Assembly (NCBI RefSeq): GCF_030686155.1
Contig: NZ_JAUPEV010000003.1
Span: forward strand, 1 to 64,000
Reading direction: 5' to 3'
Length of the DNA: 64,000 bases
Source: Helicobacter_J cappadocius
GTDB taxonomy: Bacteria; Campylobacterota; Campylobacteria; Campylobacterales; Helicobacteraceae
The position numbers and the translations under genes are program-made. The notes under the pieces were generated by a model that ran no database searches, was not told the DNA's origin, and saw nothing but the letters and a program-made list of their open reading frames with translations. The stretch's first letter is position 1, and each line of letters starts with the position of its first letter. This document shows positions 31,537 to 41,806 of this stretch, piece after piece.

Positions 31537-31553
31537 AATTTAGGGAATGATTT
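31523..31553. terminator. Bidirectional terminator after lctP
   Basis: A near-perfect palindrome AAATCATTCCCTAAA / TTTAGGGAATGATTT followed by TTTT on the plus strand, between the convergent lctP and luciferase-like genes. Confidence 0.75.
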
Positions 31554-32548
31554 TATTCTTGCATTACTTGTGCTAGAAGTTCTAAAGAACGGATTCTTTT
31601 ATCTTGATCATAAATATCACAAGTGAATATAAATTCATCTGCCTGTGTGTTGCAAAGAAGCGATGATAAGAATTTTTTAGCATTGCTCTTTTCTCCTATA
31701 ACCATTTGTGAAAGTAGGCTTAAAACAGATACTTTTTCATTTGGATTCCAATCAATATCCAAAAATGGCACAGGGGGCTTAAGTCTCAAGCTGCCATCTC
31801 TAAAAAGAGATAAAGCTCTTTGATAAGAACTACTCGCTAAAAATAAAGCTTCTTCTTGAGTAGGTGCCAAAGATGAGGGTAAAGCAACAATGGCATAAGG
31901 TTTTTCCAACATCTCAGAAGGAATAAAATTTTCTCTGTAAAGTTTAAGTGCTTCTAAAAGATATTTAGGTGCAAAATGAGAAGCAAACGCATAAGGTAAT
32001 CCTTTTTTTGCAGCCATTTGTGCACTATAAAGACTTGAACCAAGTAAGTAGAGTGGAACTTTTGTATTGTATCCAGGTATTGCTTTTACTTTCGAAGTTT
32101 CAGTATTACCTAGAAAATCCTCCAAATTTTGGAACTCTTCAAAAAAGTTTTCATCGCTAAACATCCTCTCTTTTCTTACTAGCAATGCACTTTCATAATT
32201 TCCACCTCTAGCCCTACCAACGCCTAGATCTATACGATTTCCATAAATCTCTTGAAGTGTGCCAAATTGTTCTGCAACAACCAAAGGAGTATGATTTGGC
32301 AACATAATTCCACCAGATCCAACGCGGATAGTTTTAGTATTTGAAGCAATATAGCTAATAAGTACAGGCGTAGCAGAACAAGCAATACCGTCCATATTAT
32401 GATGTTCTGCCAACCAAAATCTCTTAAATCCTAGCTCTTCTGCTTTTTTTGCCATGAAGAGAGAATTTTTGAAAGCTTCCTGAATAGAGCCATTATGCAA
32501 CACTGGAACAAGATCAAGAAAAGAAAAGGGAATATTATTGAGAGACAT
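31553..32548 (-). CDS. Luciferase-like flavin-dependent oxidoreductase, 331 aa
   Basis: LLM-class TIM-barrel flavoprotein. Seen: KRFWLAEHHNMDGIACSATPVLI and VGSGGIMLPNHTPLVVAEQFGTL, typical of the bacterial luciferase-like group, and GNRIDLGVGRARGG. A role with FMN is likely; the substrate (alkanesulfonate, aldehyde or other) cannot be read from sequence. Single gene on the minus strand. Confidence 0.8.
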   Translation of the reverse strand: MSLNNIPFSFLDLVPVLHNGSIQEAFKNSLFMAKKAEELGFKRFWLAEHHNMDGIACSATPVLISYIASNTKTIRVGSGGIMLPNHTPLVVAEQFGTLQEIYGNRIDLGVGRARGGNYESALLVRKERMFSDENFFEEFQNLEDFLGNTETSKVKAIPGYNTKVPLYLLGSSLYSAQMAAKKGLPYAFASHFAPKYLLEALKLYRENFIPSEMLEKPYAIVALPSSLAPTQEEALFLASSSYQRALSLFRDGSLRLKPPVPFLDIDWNPNEKVSVLSLLSQMVIGEKSNAKKFLSSLLCNTQADEFIFTCDIYDQDKRIRSLELLAQVMQE

Positions 32549-32642
32549 TTTATCTCCTAGTTTTTAAATATCAAAATCTTAGAATATTTACTCAAAATAG
32601 TAGTAAAATTATTAAAAGGCTATAGAAATTTTCAATTAAATA

Positions 32643-33254
32643 TTAAAATAAGTATGAATATGAAACAAATACATAACTATCTTGATAGGAGTTTGATTCT
32701 TTTCCATAAGTGTATAAAGGTATCTTTGCTCCTAGTTCAACAAAATGAACTTGATCAAAAGTCCCACTGATTCCAAAATTCAATAAATTTGCATAACCCA
32801 ACACAAAAGCCTTGTCCTCTTCTGTTGTTTGAACAACATTTGAATGTTGAAAATATCCAAAACCAACTCCACCATAAACACCAACAGCATTACCTTTATA
32901 ATAAAAGAAATTTGCCAAAACATCTAGATTTAAACTAAAAAGTGAAGAAGTAACAGTGTCCAATCCTGAGGGTTTTATAGACATCATATAATCAAGATAA
33001 GTTCTTAAACCAACATATTTTATAGGCATATACTCATAGCCACCTCGTATATCCCAAGCAAAAGCCTTATAAGAATTTGCATCATCTTTTTTACCACCAA
33101 TAACCTTGGCCACCTCTGAGGCTCCAAAGCCTCCACCAACGAAAATAAAATTTTTTTGTTCATCTTCTTGTGGCGAAGAATTCTTATCTTCTGCACTCAA
33201 AGTACAAAAGATACTTACAAAGGTGATAAAGAAAATAGATAAAGTTTTTTTCAT
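32643..33254 (-). CDS. Outer-membrane beta-barrel protein, 203 aa
   Basis: Has a signal peptide (MKKTLSIFFITFVSIFCTLSA), then amphipathic strands with many Gly, Tyr and Phe, and a C-terminal strand ending SYSYLF. ATG 33254 was chosen since a TTG two codons upstream is the alternative. It resembles the small Helicobacter outer-membrane proteins. It follows the efflux operon terminator but has its own promoter region. Function unknown. Confidence 0.6.
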   Translation of the reverse strand: MKKTLSIFFITFVSIFCTLSAEDKNSSPQEDEQKNFIFVGGGFGASEVAKVIGGKKDDANSYKAFAWDIRGGYEYMPIKYVGLRTYLDYMMSIKPSGLDTVTSSLFSLNLDVLANFFYYKGNAVGVYGGVGFGYFQHSNVVQTTEEDKAFVLGYANLLNFGISGTFDQVHFVELGAKIPLYTYGKESNSYQDSYVFVSYSYLF

Positions 33255-33300
33255 TTCCAACTCTAGATAAAAATTTATTTATTATACTGAATTTTTAAAA

Positions 33301-33329
33301 AAATACCCATGATTTTAGCATGGGTATTT
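33301..33329 (-). terminator. Terminator of the efflux operon
   Basis: An 11-bp stem AAATACCCATG/CATGGGTATTT overlaps the pump stop codon, and on the minus strand it is followed by TTTTTTT. Confidence 0.85.
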
Positions 33330-36300
33330 AAAACTTATCTCCTTCTTTTGGTTTATAGAACTTCTTAATGCGATCATCAAGAGGAGCCAAAAGACAATAA
33401 AAAACCGGAACAATTAACAAGCTTAGAAGCATGGATACGATCAAACCACCTGTCATAGCAATACCAATTGGGGATTTCATTGCAGAACCATCTCCAGTAG
33501 CAATAGCTAGAGGTAGCATACCGCAAACCATCGCTATTGTCGTCATAAGAATAGGACGAAGTCTAGATTCCCCAGCGAGTATGATTGCTTGATATACATT
33601 ATTCCCTTCTTTTCGTTTTTCATTTGCAACATCAATAAGTAAGGTAGCATTTTTACCCACCATACCAATGAGTAATATCAGACCCATCATAGAAAACATA
33701 CTCAAAGGTTGCCCAACAAGTCCGAGTGCAAAAAATGCACCCGAAAAACTCAATGGCATTGTAATCATAATAATAAGTGGCTCTAAAAGAGATTCATAAA
33801 GTGCTGCCAAAATCAGATAAATCAAAATAAACGCCGTAGCAACAGCAACTCCAAACGCCTGACCTGTTTCAGCCAAGTTATCAGCATCTCCACCAAAAGC
33901 AATACTTGCACCTGGTGATAACCACTCTGAAGACTTAGAAGTTACAAGTTTAAGAACATCTCCAAGCGAAACTCCTGAACCCTTTATTGGATCGCCATAT
34001 ACAGTTACGCTTCTTTGTCTATCATAGCGAGTAATATTAGAAGGAGTGAGATCTTCTTTTATATCAACAAGACCGTCTAGAAACATCAATTTACCATCTT
34101 TGTTTTTAATCTGAAGACGTTTAATATCTTCAACTGAAACTCTTTTATTATCAGGAACTCTGATGGTAATATAATATTCTTTTCCATTTTCCTTAAAATA
34201 CGCAGCTTGATTTTCTCCAGAAAAAGCTGCATTTACAACCTTTCCTATGTCTTGAGCAGTGATGCCATACTTATTTGCATTTTGTCTCAAAACAGTGAGT
34301 TGATATTGAGGCTGCATATCTGATGTGCTTGTATGGTAATTTCCAAATTTTCCCTTAAGTTCTGGGCTATTAAGTAGAAAATCACGCAATTTTGCCACAC
34401 TTTCATCTACTAACTTTTCAGTAGGTGCAAAAATATAAGCTTGGAATGAAGAGTTATCTCCTCCACCAATAAGCGGCACTTCAGATGGAATAATGGAAGT
34501 CATTACCTTTGCTTCAGGCATTGCATTAAGGGTCTTTCGTACTTCATCCATAATCTCAAACTGACCTTTTTTACGTTCTTTTTCAGGTTTAAGTTTTACA
34601 TAAATTTTTGATTTAAATACACTTTGTATTTTGCCATATCCAACTTGAATAGTCGTAAAATCAACATCTGGACGCTTTTGTATCTCTTTTTGAAAATCTA
34701 CAGTTCTTCTTTGCATATCATAAATACTGATTCCAGGCTTAGTTTGAATCCAAACATAAAACTGTCCCCTATCCTCCTTGAGCATAAAATCCGTTCCCAA
34801 CTTACCAGCGACAAAAATGGAACCAAAAAATACTGCAAATACTAAGACAATGATTATAATTTTGTTGTTCAATACTTTTTGGAGTATCTTCATATACACA
34901 TTTTCCATTCCTTTGAAAAACGGCTCACTCCAATGATAAAAACGTGATTGTTTTGGATTAACTATCAAAGAACTTACCATAGGAATAATGGTAATAACCA
35001 CCACATAAGAAATAGCAATTGCAAGAGCGACGGTTACTCCAAAGCTCTGGAAAAATCTTCCAACAATCCCTGTCATATTACCTACGGGGATAAACACAGA
35101 GAGCAACATCGCGGAAATAGCAATGATGGCGAACCCTATCTCCCGCACTCCTTCATATGCAGCCTCACGTTTGGTCATACCTGCCTCTAGCTTCTTGTGA
35201 ATATTCTCAATAACAACAATGGCATCATCAATGATAATACCAATAGAAAGCGTGAGTGCGACCATAGTAAGCATATTCAAAGAATATCCCATCATTTGAA
35301 CCAATGCAAATGTACCCATTACTGATATGGGAATACTGATAGCAGAAACGATAGTAATTGTAAAATTTCTCAAAAATAAAAATACAACAGAAACAGCAAG
35401 AATACCTCCTAACATCAAGTCAAATTCAATGTCTTTGATAGAAGAACGAATATACTCTGTTGTATCTAAAAATGGTTTTATCTCATAGCCTGGACTTGCA
35501 GCCTTAATAAGAGGAAGTTCTTTATATACCCCATCAGCTATATCAACTTCATTTGCACCAGATATTTTTTGAACTTCAAAAATAACACCTGGCTTATCTC
35601 CGAATGCAGCATAAGTCGTATCTTCTTCAATGCCATCTTCAATCACGGCAATATCACTTAATTTTACATTACTTGCAACTCGAATGTTGGCAACTTGATC
35701 AATTTTGTAACTATTAGCATCAGTAAGAATAGAAAAGTCTTTCTGTCCATTTACAATCCTACCACCATCAACTTCAAGGTTCTCTGATCCAAGTGTATTC
35801 CACAAATCAGCATAAGTGATACCATATTTGTTCATAAGCGTAGGATCAGCATAAATTCTAATTTGACGCTCACGATAACCATTAAGTTGCACACCTCCAA
35901 CTCCATATATCTTTTGCAACATTGGTTTTATGATATTTTCAGAATGTTTCATTAAGTTTGGAATCGGTATTTTGTCACTACTCACAAATAAAGAAATAAT
36001 AGCCTGTCCATTAGTGTCAAATTTATCCATGGAAGGTTGATTGATATTAGGATCATCAAAACTAACAGATGAAACTTTATTAATAACATCATTCAATGCT
36101 TCATCGATAGGCTTTTCTAATTGAAACTCAATAATAACCAAACTGATATTTCTTGCACTATTAGAAGTAACCTTTTTGATACCATCAATCCCCATTACAG
36201 CTTCTTCTATCTTGTCAGTTACCTTACTTTCTATAACATCTGCACTCGCACCCGGATAGGAAGTGCTGACCATAATAATAGGAAAGTCTATATCTGGAAA

Positions 36301-36402
36301 CAAAGCTGTTGGAATTTTCTTCAGACCCATTATTCCAAAAAAGATGATTGCTAATGCAAACATCAAAGTTGTGATTGGACGAGTTATGGCAAATTTATAC
36401 AT
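33328..36402 (-). CDS. hefC: RND multidrug efflux pump, inner-membrane subunit (HefC-like), 1024 aa
   Basis: AcrB/HAE1-type proton-driven pump. Seen: 12 transmembrane helices in two halves, each after a large periplasmic domain; FPDIDFPIIMVSTSYPGASADVIE near the N-terminus, GIIIDDAIVVIENI in the TM4 proton-relay region (Asp-Asp), and GMVGKNATLLIDVAN in the second half. Full length. Its ATG overlaps the stop of the adaptor gene by one base. It forms an operon with adaptor and channel, as hefABC in H. pylori. Confidence 0.92.
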   Translation of the reverse strand: MYKFAITRPITTLMFALAIIFFGIMGLKKIPTALFPDIDFPIIMVSTSYPGASADVIESKVTDKIEEAVMGIDGIKKVTSNSARNISLVIIEFQLEKPIDEALNDVINKVSSVSFDDPNINQPSMDKFDTNGQAIISLFVSSDKIPIPNLMKHSENIIKPMLQKIYGVGGVQLNGYRERQIRIYADPTLMNKYGITYADLWNTLGSENLEVDGGRIVNGQKDFSILTDANSYKIDQVANIRVASNVKLSDIAVIEDGIEEDTTYAAFGDKPGVIFEVQKISGANEVDIADGVYKELPLIKAASPGYEIKPFLDTTEYIRSSIKDIEFDLMLGGILAVSVVFLFLRNFTITIVSAISIPISVMGTFALVQMMGYSLNMLTMVALTLSIGIIIDDAIVVIENIHKKLEAGMTKREAAYEGVREIGFAIIAISAMLLSVFIPVGNMTGIVGRFFQSFGVTVALAIAISYVVVITIIPMVSSLIVNPKQSRFYHWSEPFFKGMENVYMKILQKVLNNKIIIIVLVFAVFFGSIFVAGKLGTDFMLKEDRGQFYVWIQTKPGISIYDMQRRTVDFQKEIQKRPDVDFTTIQVGYGKIQSVFKSKIYVKLKPEKERKKGQFEIMDEVRKTLNAMPEAKVMTSIIPSEVPLIGGGDNSSFQAYIFAPTEKLVDESVAKLRDFLLNSPELKGKFGNYHTSTSDMQPQYQLTVLRQNANKYGITAQDIGKVVNAAFSGENQAAYFKENGKEYYITIRVPDNKRVSVEDIKRLQIKNKDGKLMFLDGLVDIKEDLTPSNITRYDRQRSVTVYGDPIKGSGVSLGDVLKLVTSKSSEWLSPGASIAFGGDADNLAETGQAFGVAVATAFILIYLILAALYESLLEPLIIMITMPLSFSGAFFALGLVGQPLSMFSMMGLILLIGMVGKNATLLIDVANEKRKEGNNVYQAIILAGESRLRPILMTTIAMVCGMLPLAIATGDGSAMKSPIGIAMTGGLIVSMLLSLLIVPVFYCLLAPLDDRIKKFYKPKEGDKF

Positions 36403-37103
36403 TATTTATTCCTTATATATCCATCACCAAAAATACCCGGAACCATATCATCACTAGCAGTTGCTTCGGCTGTAACTTTTCTAGTAGTATCATCAATGGT
36501 TGGATAAATCTTTGTAATTTTGGCGACTTTCTTCTGTCCATTTCCATCAACAGAATATTCAAATTCATCTCCAACTTTGACTTTATCAATGTATTTTGAA
36601 TCATATTGTAAGACTATTTTTTTCTGATGACTTACTAAACGAAATAATGTAGTGCTATTGGCACTCACACCATCCCCCAAGTTAATCTTTCTCTCTGCGA
36701 TCACTCCATCAAAAGGAGCTTTTAGGATACTTTTATCAAGTAAGGATGTATAGTACGCATAATCTGCTTGTAGCTTCTTGTAGTTAAAATAATAATTATC
36801 AAGTGTATTTTTATCTATAGCAGTACCTGTTTTAGAATATCTTTCATATTGCTTTTTGGCAAAAAGATATTGTTGTTTGATAGAATCAGCTTGTGCAATT
36901 TTATCTTTGTTGGCCAAAGACAAAAGCTTGTCATCTTTCTTGACAACACTATCAACATCAACCCACATCTCTGAAACTATTCCTGAACTATCCAAAGTAA
37001 GATTTGAATCTCTAACTGCTTCTACATCAAAAATAGCATAAACATCATCTCCCCACAATATTGAAAAGCTCAAAAGAGCCGCTATCAAAAATTTAAACTT
37101 CAT
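36402..37103 (-). CDS. hefB: Efflux periplasmic adaptor (HefB-like), 233 aa
   Basis: Membrane-fusion protein joining pump and outer-membrane channel. Has a signal peptide (MKFKFLIAALLSFSILWG), a lipoyl half (SGIVSEMWVDVDSVVKKDDKL and LKAPFDGVIAERKINLGD), a helical hairpin of about 40 residues between them, and a short beta-barrel domain. At 233 aa it is much smaller than AcrA (about 397), the short form seen in Helicobacter. The gene lies 12 nt after hefA. Confidence 0.85.
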   Translation of the reverse strand: MKFKFLIAALLSFSILWGDDVYAIFDVEAVRDSNLTLDSSGIVSEMWVDVDSVVKKDDKLLSLANKDKIAQADSIKQQYLFAKKQYERYSKTGTAIDKNTLDNYYFNYKKLQADYAYYTSLLDKSILKAPFDGVIAERKINLGDGVSANSTTLFRLVSHQKKIVLQYDSKYIDKVKVGDEFEYSVDGNGQKKVAKITKIYPTIDDTTRKVTAEATASDDMVPGIFGDGYIRNK

Positions 37104-37115
37104 TCTTCTTTCTCC

Positions 37116-38477
37116 TTACTTTATGTAGTCTTGTATTTTTTGGCCACTGTAGAAAATATAGTTAGCTTTTTGCAATTCATAATTATTTAAACTCGCATTA
37201 TACGTTGCTTCTGCGTCAAATTTCGTACTCAAGGCTTGTAAATAGTCTGTAAAATTAACTAATTGTGCATCATATTTTTTCTTGATATTCAAATAAGAAA
37301 TCGTTGCTGATTTTAGACTTGCTTCAGATGAAGCAATTTTTGCCTTAGCAATCTCTAGTGATTTACGATAGAGTTTTTCATCTTTTTTTTGTTCAGCTTG
37401 TTTGTATAGGAGGTTTTTTTCATTTGCAAGCTGACCTAATTTCATATACTGCTTTTGCAATGTCAGTCCCACATCATCAAAAAGCTTCAAACTCACCGTC
37501 AAACCAAGAATATTTTGACCTTGCGGAAAAGTAGGTGCCAAGAGCGGATTTGCCAAAATATATTGCGGTAATTGAATATTATAGGTATAAGTATCAAAAA
37601 ATGACACGGTTGGATAATAATTGAGTTGTTTATTTTGATAAATGGAGGCATTAATCTGTTCTTTTAAAGAAATCAGATCTTTGCGTTCTTTTATCTCATA
37701 AACAGGATTGGCAATATCATCTCTCTTAAGTGCATCAAAATTAAGGTTAGTAAGATACTCAAGCATCAATTTATTCTGCTCTATAGAAAGTTTGATGTCA
37801 GAAATCTGATATTCGCTCAACGATCCTTGTGCTTTCAAGGATTCCAAATCATCAATAGTTGTAAGACCTTGTTCATAAAGCTTAGAAACCCTAGATATAT
37901 CAGAGTTGATTTGCTCAAGTTTTCTTTTAAGCGAAAGCAACTGAGAAAGGTTATCAAAATATTGATAGTACTGCTGAATCACCTGTAAATAGATATTTTG
38001 TCTAGTATATTCCATATCAGCTACACTTGAACGATAAGTTGCGGATTTTTCTTTGATAGAATTAACAGTGCTAAATCCACTAAAAAGATCTAAATTCAAT
38101 TTAGCATCAAATGTTTGCGTGTTATAATTTTTATACTGGATAGTATCTCTATTATTATTCTGGAAGGTATAGTCCAAATTAAGTGTAGGCAAAAAACTAA
38201 TTTGTGCAATTGTATGATTTTTCTTAGATTGCTCAACTGTTAACATCTTTGATTGAAGAGAATAGTTCGTATCAGCACCCTTAAGAAGATCTTGAAGACC
38301 GATGGAATGTGAAGAGTTACTACTCATTTTTTGAATCTCTGAATATATGCTAGCATCTTTATAATTGCTCGTTACACTCAAATCCAATGTTTTATCGTTT
38401 TGACTATTTTGTGTATCATCCCCAAATAAATTAGAAAACGACAAAATAGCCAAAACAAACACACTAATGTATCTCAT
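37116..38477 (-). CDS. hefA: Outer-membrane efflux channel, TolC family (HefA-like), 453 aa
   Basis: Has a signal peptide (MRYISVFVLAILSFSNLFG) and two internally similar helical halves typical of the OEP/TolC family, with long alpha-helical stretches and few aromatic barrel strands (FLPTLNLDYTFQ; YPTVSFFDTYTYN). First gene of the tripartite efflux operon. The upstream 170 nt are shared with the divergent trpE. Confidence 0.85.
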   Translation of the reverse strand: MRYISVFVLAILSFSNLFGDDTQNSQNDKTLDLSVTSNYKDASIYSEIQKMSSNSSHSIGLQDLLKGADTNYSLQSKMLTVEQSKKNHTIAQISFLPTLNLDYTFQNNNRDTIQYKNYNTQTFDAKLNLDLFSGFSTVNSIKEKSATYRSSVADMEYTRQNIYLQVIQQYYQYFDNLSQLLSLKRKLEQINSDISRVSKLYEQGLTTIDDLESLKAQGSLSEYQISDIKLSIEQNKLMLEYLTNLNFDALKRDDIANPVYEIKERKDLISLKEQINASIYQNKQLNYYPTVSFFDTYTYNIQLPQYILANPLLAPTFPQGQNILGLTVSLKLFDDVGLTLQKQYMKLGQLANEKNLLYKQAEQKKDEKLYRKSLEIAKAKIASSEASLKSATISYLNIKKKYDAQLVNFTDYLQALSTKFDAEATYNASLNNYELQKANYIFYSGQKIQDYIK

Positions 38478-38624
38478 TTACTCTCCTAATAGTTTTAAAT
38501 GCTGAAAGCTTTCGTGAAATTCTACATTTTAAATGTGAAGTATAGCAACATAATGTAAATTAGTTGTATATACAATCATTTTTTATTCGAGCTTATGGTA
38601 GCGTTCTTCTTGAAATATTTAATG

Positions 38625-38630
38625 TATAAT
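38625..38630 (+). promoter_or_regulatory. Promoter -10 of trpE
   Basis: TATAAT 30 nt before the trpE start; no clear leader peptide with tandem Trp codons, so classical attenuation is not visible. Confidence 0.5.
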
Positions 38631-38659
38631 GTGAGGACTATATATGAATGGGAGTTTTT

Positions 38660-40093
38660 ATGTTTGATTTTGATTCCAAACAACCTGCAAAAATCATCGT
38701 GGAAAAAATAATATCTGATAGTTTTACACCCCTACTAGTATTGGAAAATATTCAGGCAAAGGTTTTGCTTGAATCTGCTTATCAAGAAACTGGTAAAGAA
38801 CGTTATTCTCTAATGATGCTTGAAAGTGCATTTATGGTTGTAAAACAAAAGGGTAGATATTTTTTAAAACAAGCTGACTTTGAACTTGATCTCAAAGAAA
38901 TTGATGAAGATAAAAAATTCTTAGACTGGCTAGAGTTTTTTAGAAATCTAGCCCCGATAAAACCAAAAGAACTAGAAAATATTCCATTACCACTAGGAGG
39001 GATAGGTTATTTGGGTTATGAATTTTTTGAAGAAATTGAAGATATCTCCTTAGATAAACCTGCTATTGTCGATACATATGAGTGTGCATTTATTTTTGGA
39101 AGGGATTTTTTGATCTTTGACCATCTCTATGATGAAGCATATATATTTGGTATTTCATATGCAAAAGAAACTCAAACTTTTGACTTGCAAAACAGAGTTT
39201 CGCAGATAGTAGAAAAACTACATTTTTTAAAGCCAAACCCATTTCCAGAGAAAACATATACTGCTCAAACTATCTCTGAGGATAAACACGAATATTATAT
39301 TCAAGCTGTAGAATACATCAAAAAAGAAATCTATGCAGGAAACTTACTTCAATGTGTTCCCTCACAAAGTATGCAAATCAAAACAGATCTTCCTCCTCTT
39401 AGTGCATATCGCAATTTGAGGCATAAAAACCCTAGTCCTTATATGTTTTATTTTGATTTTAATGATTTTAAGATTTTAGGAGCTTCTCCAGAAGTAATGG
39501 TAAAATCTCAAGATTCAACTCTCACATTAAGACCTATAGCTGGAACTCGCCCTAGAGGAGAAACCATCGCGAAAGACAATAAACTTCAAAATGAACTCCT
39601 AGCAGATGAAAAAGAAAATGCTGAGCATCTTATGCTTGTAGATTTAGGCAGAAACGATCTGGGAAAAATAGCTATTGCTGGAAGTGTAGAGGTTGTGGAA
39701 TTTAAAAGAATAGAAAAATACTCCAAAGTGATGCATATCGTCTCTGAGGTAAAAGCAAAGTTAGATACACAAAGATATAGCTCAAAAGATGCTATTTATG
39801 CAACCTTCCCGGCTGGAACCGTGAGTGGAGCTCCGAAAATACAGGCAATAAAAACTATTTACAAACTAGAGCCACATAAAAGAGGTGTTTATTCTGGACT
39901 TGTGGGGTATTTTGATAGAAATGGTAATCTTGATAGTGCAATAAGCATTCGAAGTGCGGTTTATCAAAATGGTATTTATTACTTGCAATCTGGAGGGGGT
40001 ATTGTATATGACTCTGAATCTGAAAGTGAATATTTAGAGACAAAAAATAAAATGCTCGCCTTAATAGAAGCCATCACTCAAAAACAGATCTGA
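38660..40093 (+). CDS. trpE: Anthranilate synthase component I, 477 aa
   Basis: Makes anthranilate from chorismate and the ammonia supplied by TrpG. Seen: chorismate-binding signatures QCVPSQSMQI, SPEVMVKSQDSTLTLRPIAGTRPRG, LMLVDLGRNDLGKIA and FPAGTVSGAPKIQAIKTI. ATG 38660 is chosen because GGGAG lies 6 nt upstream; an ATG at 38648 overlaps that site. Ten nt separate it from trpGD. The allosteric Ser motif is not obvious near the N-terminus. Confidence 0.93.
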   Translation: MFDFDSKQPAKIIVEKIISDSFTPLLVLENIQAKVLLESAYQETGKERYSLMMLESAFMVVKQKGRYFLKQADFELDLKEIDEDKKFLDWLEFFRNLAPIKPKELENIPLPLGGIGYLGYEFFEEIEDISLDKPAIVDTYECAFIFGRDFLIFDHLYDEAYIFGISYAKETQTFDLQNRVSQIVEKLHFLKPNPFPEKTYTAQTISEDKHEYYIQAVEYIKKEIYAGNLLQCVPSQSMQIKTDLPPLSAYRNLRHKNPSPYMFYFDFNDFKILGASPEVMVKSQDSTLTLRPIAGTRPRGETIAKDNKLQNELLADEKENAEHLMLVDLGRNDLGKIAIAGSVEVVEFKRIEKYSKVMHIVSEVKAKLDTQRYSSKDAIYATFPAGTVSGAPKIQAIKTIYKLEPHKRGVYSGLVGYFDRNGNLDSAISIRSAVYQNGIYYLQSGGGIVYDSESESEYLETKNKMLALIEAITQKQI

Positions 40094-40103
40094 AAGGTTT
40101 GCT

Positions 40104-41702
40104 ATGATTTTATTGATCGATAATTATGATTCTTTTACATTTAACATCTACCAAATGTTTTCAAAATTTAACCACCCTATCAAGGTTATTAGAAATGACA
40201 AAATAAGCATTGAAGAAATCAAACAAATAAATCCGCAGTACATTATAATAGGACCAGGTCCTAAGACGCCACAAGAAGCAGGTATATCAATTAAGATTGT
40301 TCAGGAATTAAAAGGCATCTATCCTATTTTAGGAATCTGTTTAGGACATCAAGCTATACTCGCGGCATTTGATGTGCCCATTGTAAATGCAAAACACATT
40401 GTTCATGGAAAAATAGAACCTCTTGAACATAATTCAAAAGGTATTTTTAGAAATATTTCACCCAACACACCTATTGTCCGCTATCATTCTTTGGCAGCAA
40501 AAAGTGATGATATTCCAGATTTTTTTGAAATCTCAGCTAAAACGCACGATGGAGAGGTGATGGCTGTTGAACACAAAAGTTACCAACTCATTGGACTTCA
40601 ATTTCACCCTGAATCTATAGGAACAAATGAGGGTGAAAAAATGATATTAAATTTTTTACACTATAGAAGAGAAACCATACCTATCAAAACTTATTTAAAA
40701 AAAGCTCTCAATCTTTTAGATATGGACTTTCAAGAAGCTTATAATATCATGGATGAACTCACAGAAGGAAATATGAGCGATGCACAAATTGGCTCTTTAT
40801 TCACTTCATTAGAAATCAAGGGTATTAAAGCTGAAGAACTCGCCGGATTTGCAAGCATATTAAAGAAAAAAGCTATTTCCTTCCCTCTTCCCATAGATGG
40901 AGAAAAACGTCTAGACATCGTGGGAACTGGAGGCAGTCCGAATAAAACTTTCAATGTTTCGACAACTTCTTCATTGATTCTAGCTGCTAGAGGAGTAAAT
41001 ATTATCAAACACGGCAATAGAGCTATCACAAGCCAATCAGGATCGGCAGACTTACTTGAAAAACTTGGGATCAATATTAATATGAGTGTAGAAAACTGTA
41101 TTGAATGCTATAAAAAACTTGGAATCACTTTTTTATTTGCAACCAAATTTCACTCTGCACTAGCCTTTGCAAGTAACGCTAGAAAATCTCTAGGTTTTAA
41201 AACTGCTTTTAATCTTATTGGTCCTCTAGCAAATCCAGCAGCTGTAACGCATCAATTCATAGGCGTTTTTAACAAAAACTATACAGAGATAATGGCCGAA
41301 GCTCTCAATATCTTAGGAATAAAACGAGCTATGATAGTGAGTGGATTTGACGAATATGATGAAATTTCACTATCTGCACCAACCAAAATAACCGAACTCA
41401 AAGATGGGAAAATCTTAAGTTATGATTTTACTCCTTTGGAAGTAGGACTTGATTATGTTCCATATAGCATGTTAAGAGGTGGGGATGCAGATACAAACAA
41501 ACAAATCACTTTAGATATTTTCAATAACATTCCTTCAGTAAAAAATGACTTAGTATGCTTAAATGCTGGAGCAGCCTTATATATGTATGGTTTGGCAAAC
41601 TCTATCAAAGATGGATATATGCAAATAAAAGAAACTTTGAAAAGCAAAAAAGTATTTGAGATATTAGAAGAATTCAAGAAAATCAGTCACTGTGTGATTT
41701 AA
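40104..41702 (+). CDS. trpGD: TrpG-TrpD fusion: glutamine amidotransferase plus anthranilate phosphoribosyltransferase, 532 aa
   Basis: Residues 1 to about 190 form a class I glutamine amidotransferase: GPGPKTPQEAG, ICLGHQAI with the catalytic Cys, and LQFHPES with the catalytic His. Residues about 200-532 form TrpD: DIVGTGGSPNKTFNVSTTSS, KHGNRAITSQSGSADLLE. The fused arrangement occurs also in E. coli and some Campylobacterota. No trpC, trpF, trpB or trpA follows; a terminator does. Those genes must lie elsewhere or be missing. Confidence 0.93.
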   Translation: MILLIDNYDSFTFNIYQMFSKFNHPIKVIRNDKISIEEIKQINPQYIIIGPGPKTPQEAGISIKIVQELKGIYPILGICLGHQAILAAFDVPIVNAKHIVHGKIEPLEHNSKGIFRNISPNTPIVRYHSLAAKSDDIPDFFEISAKTHDGEVMAVEHKSYQLIGLQFHPESIGTNEGEKMILNFLHYRRETIPIKTYLKKALNLLDMDFQEAYNIMDELTEGNMSDAQIGSLFTSLEIKGIKAEELAGFASILKKKAISFPLPIDGEKRLDIVGTGGSPNKTFNVSTTSSLILAARGVNIIKHGNRAITSQSGSADLLEKLGININMSVENCIECYKKLGITFLFATKFHSALAFASNARKSLGFKTAFNLIGPLANPAAVTHQFIGVFNKNYTEIMAEALNILGIKRAMIVSGFDEYDEISLSAPTKITELKDGKILSYDFTPLEVGLDYVPYSMLRGGDADTNKQITLDIFNNIPSVKNDLVCLNAGAALYMYGLANSIKDGYMQIKETLKSKKVFEILEEFKKISHCVI

Positions 41703-41785
41703 AGTTTCTACAATTTTGCTTGTGTTACATTAAACTATAAATTATAGATTTTAAACATTAATTCTAAAGTGTTTTTAGCAATAGC

Positions 41786-41806
41786 GGGGATCAAAATCCC
41801 CTTTTT
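41786..41806. terminator. Terminator between trpGD and the DoxX gene
   Basis: GGGGAT-CAAA-ATCCCC followed by TTTTT on the plus strand; lies between convergent genes. Confidence 0.8.
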
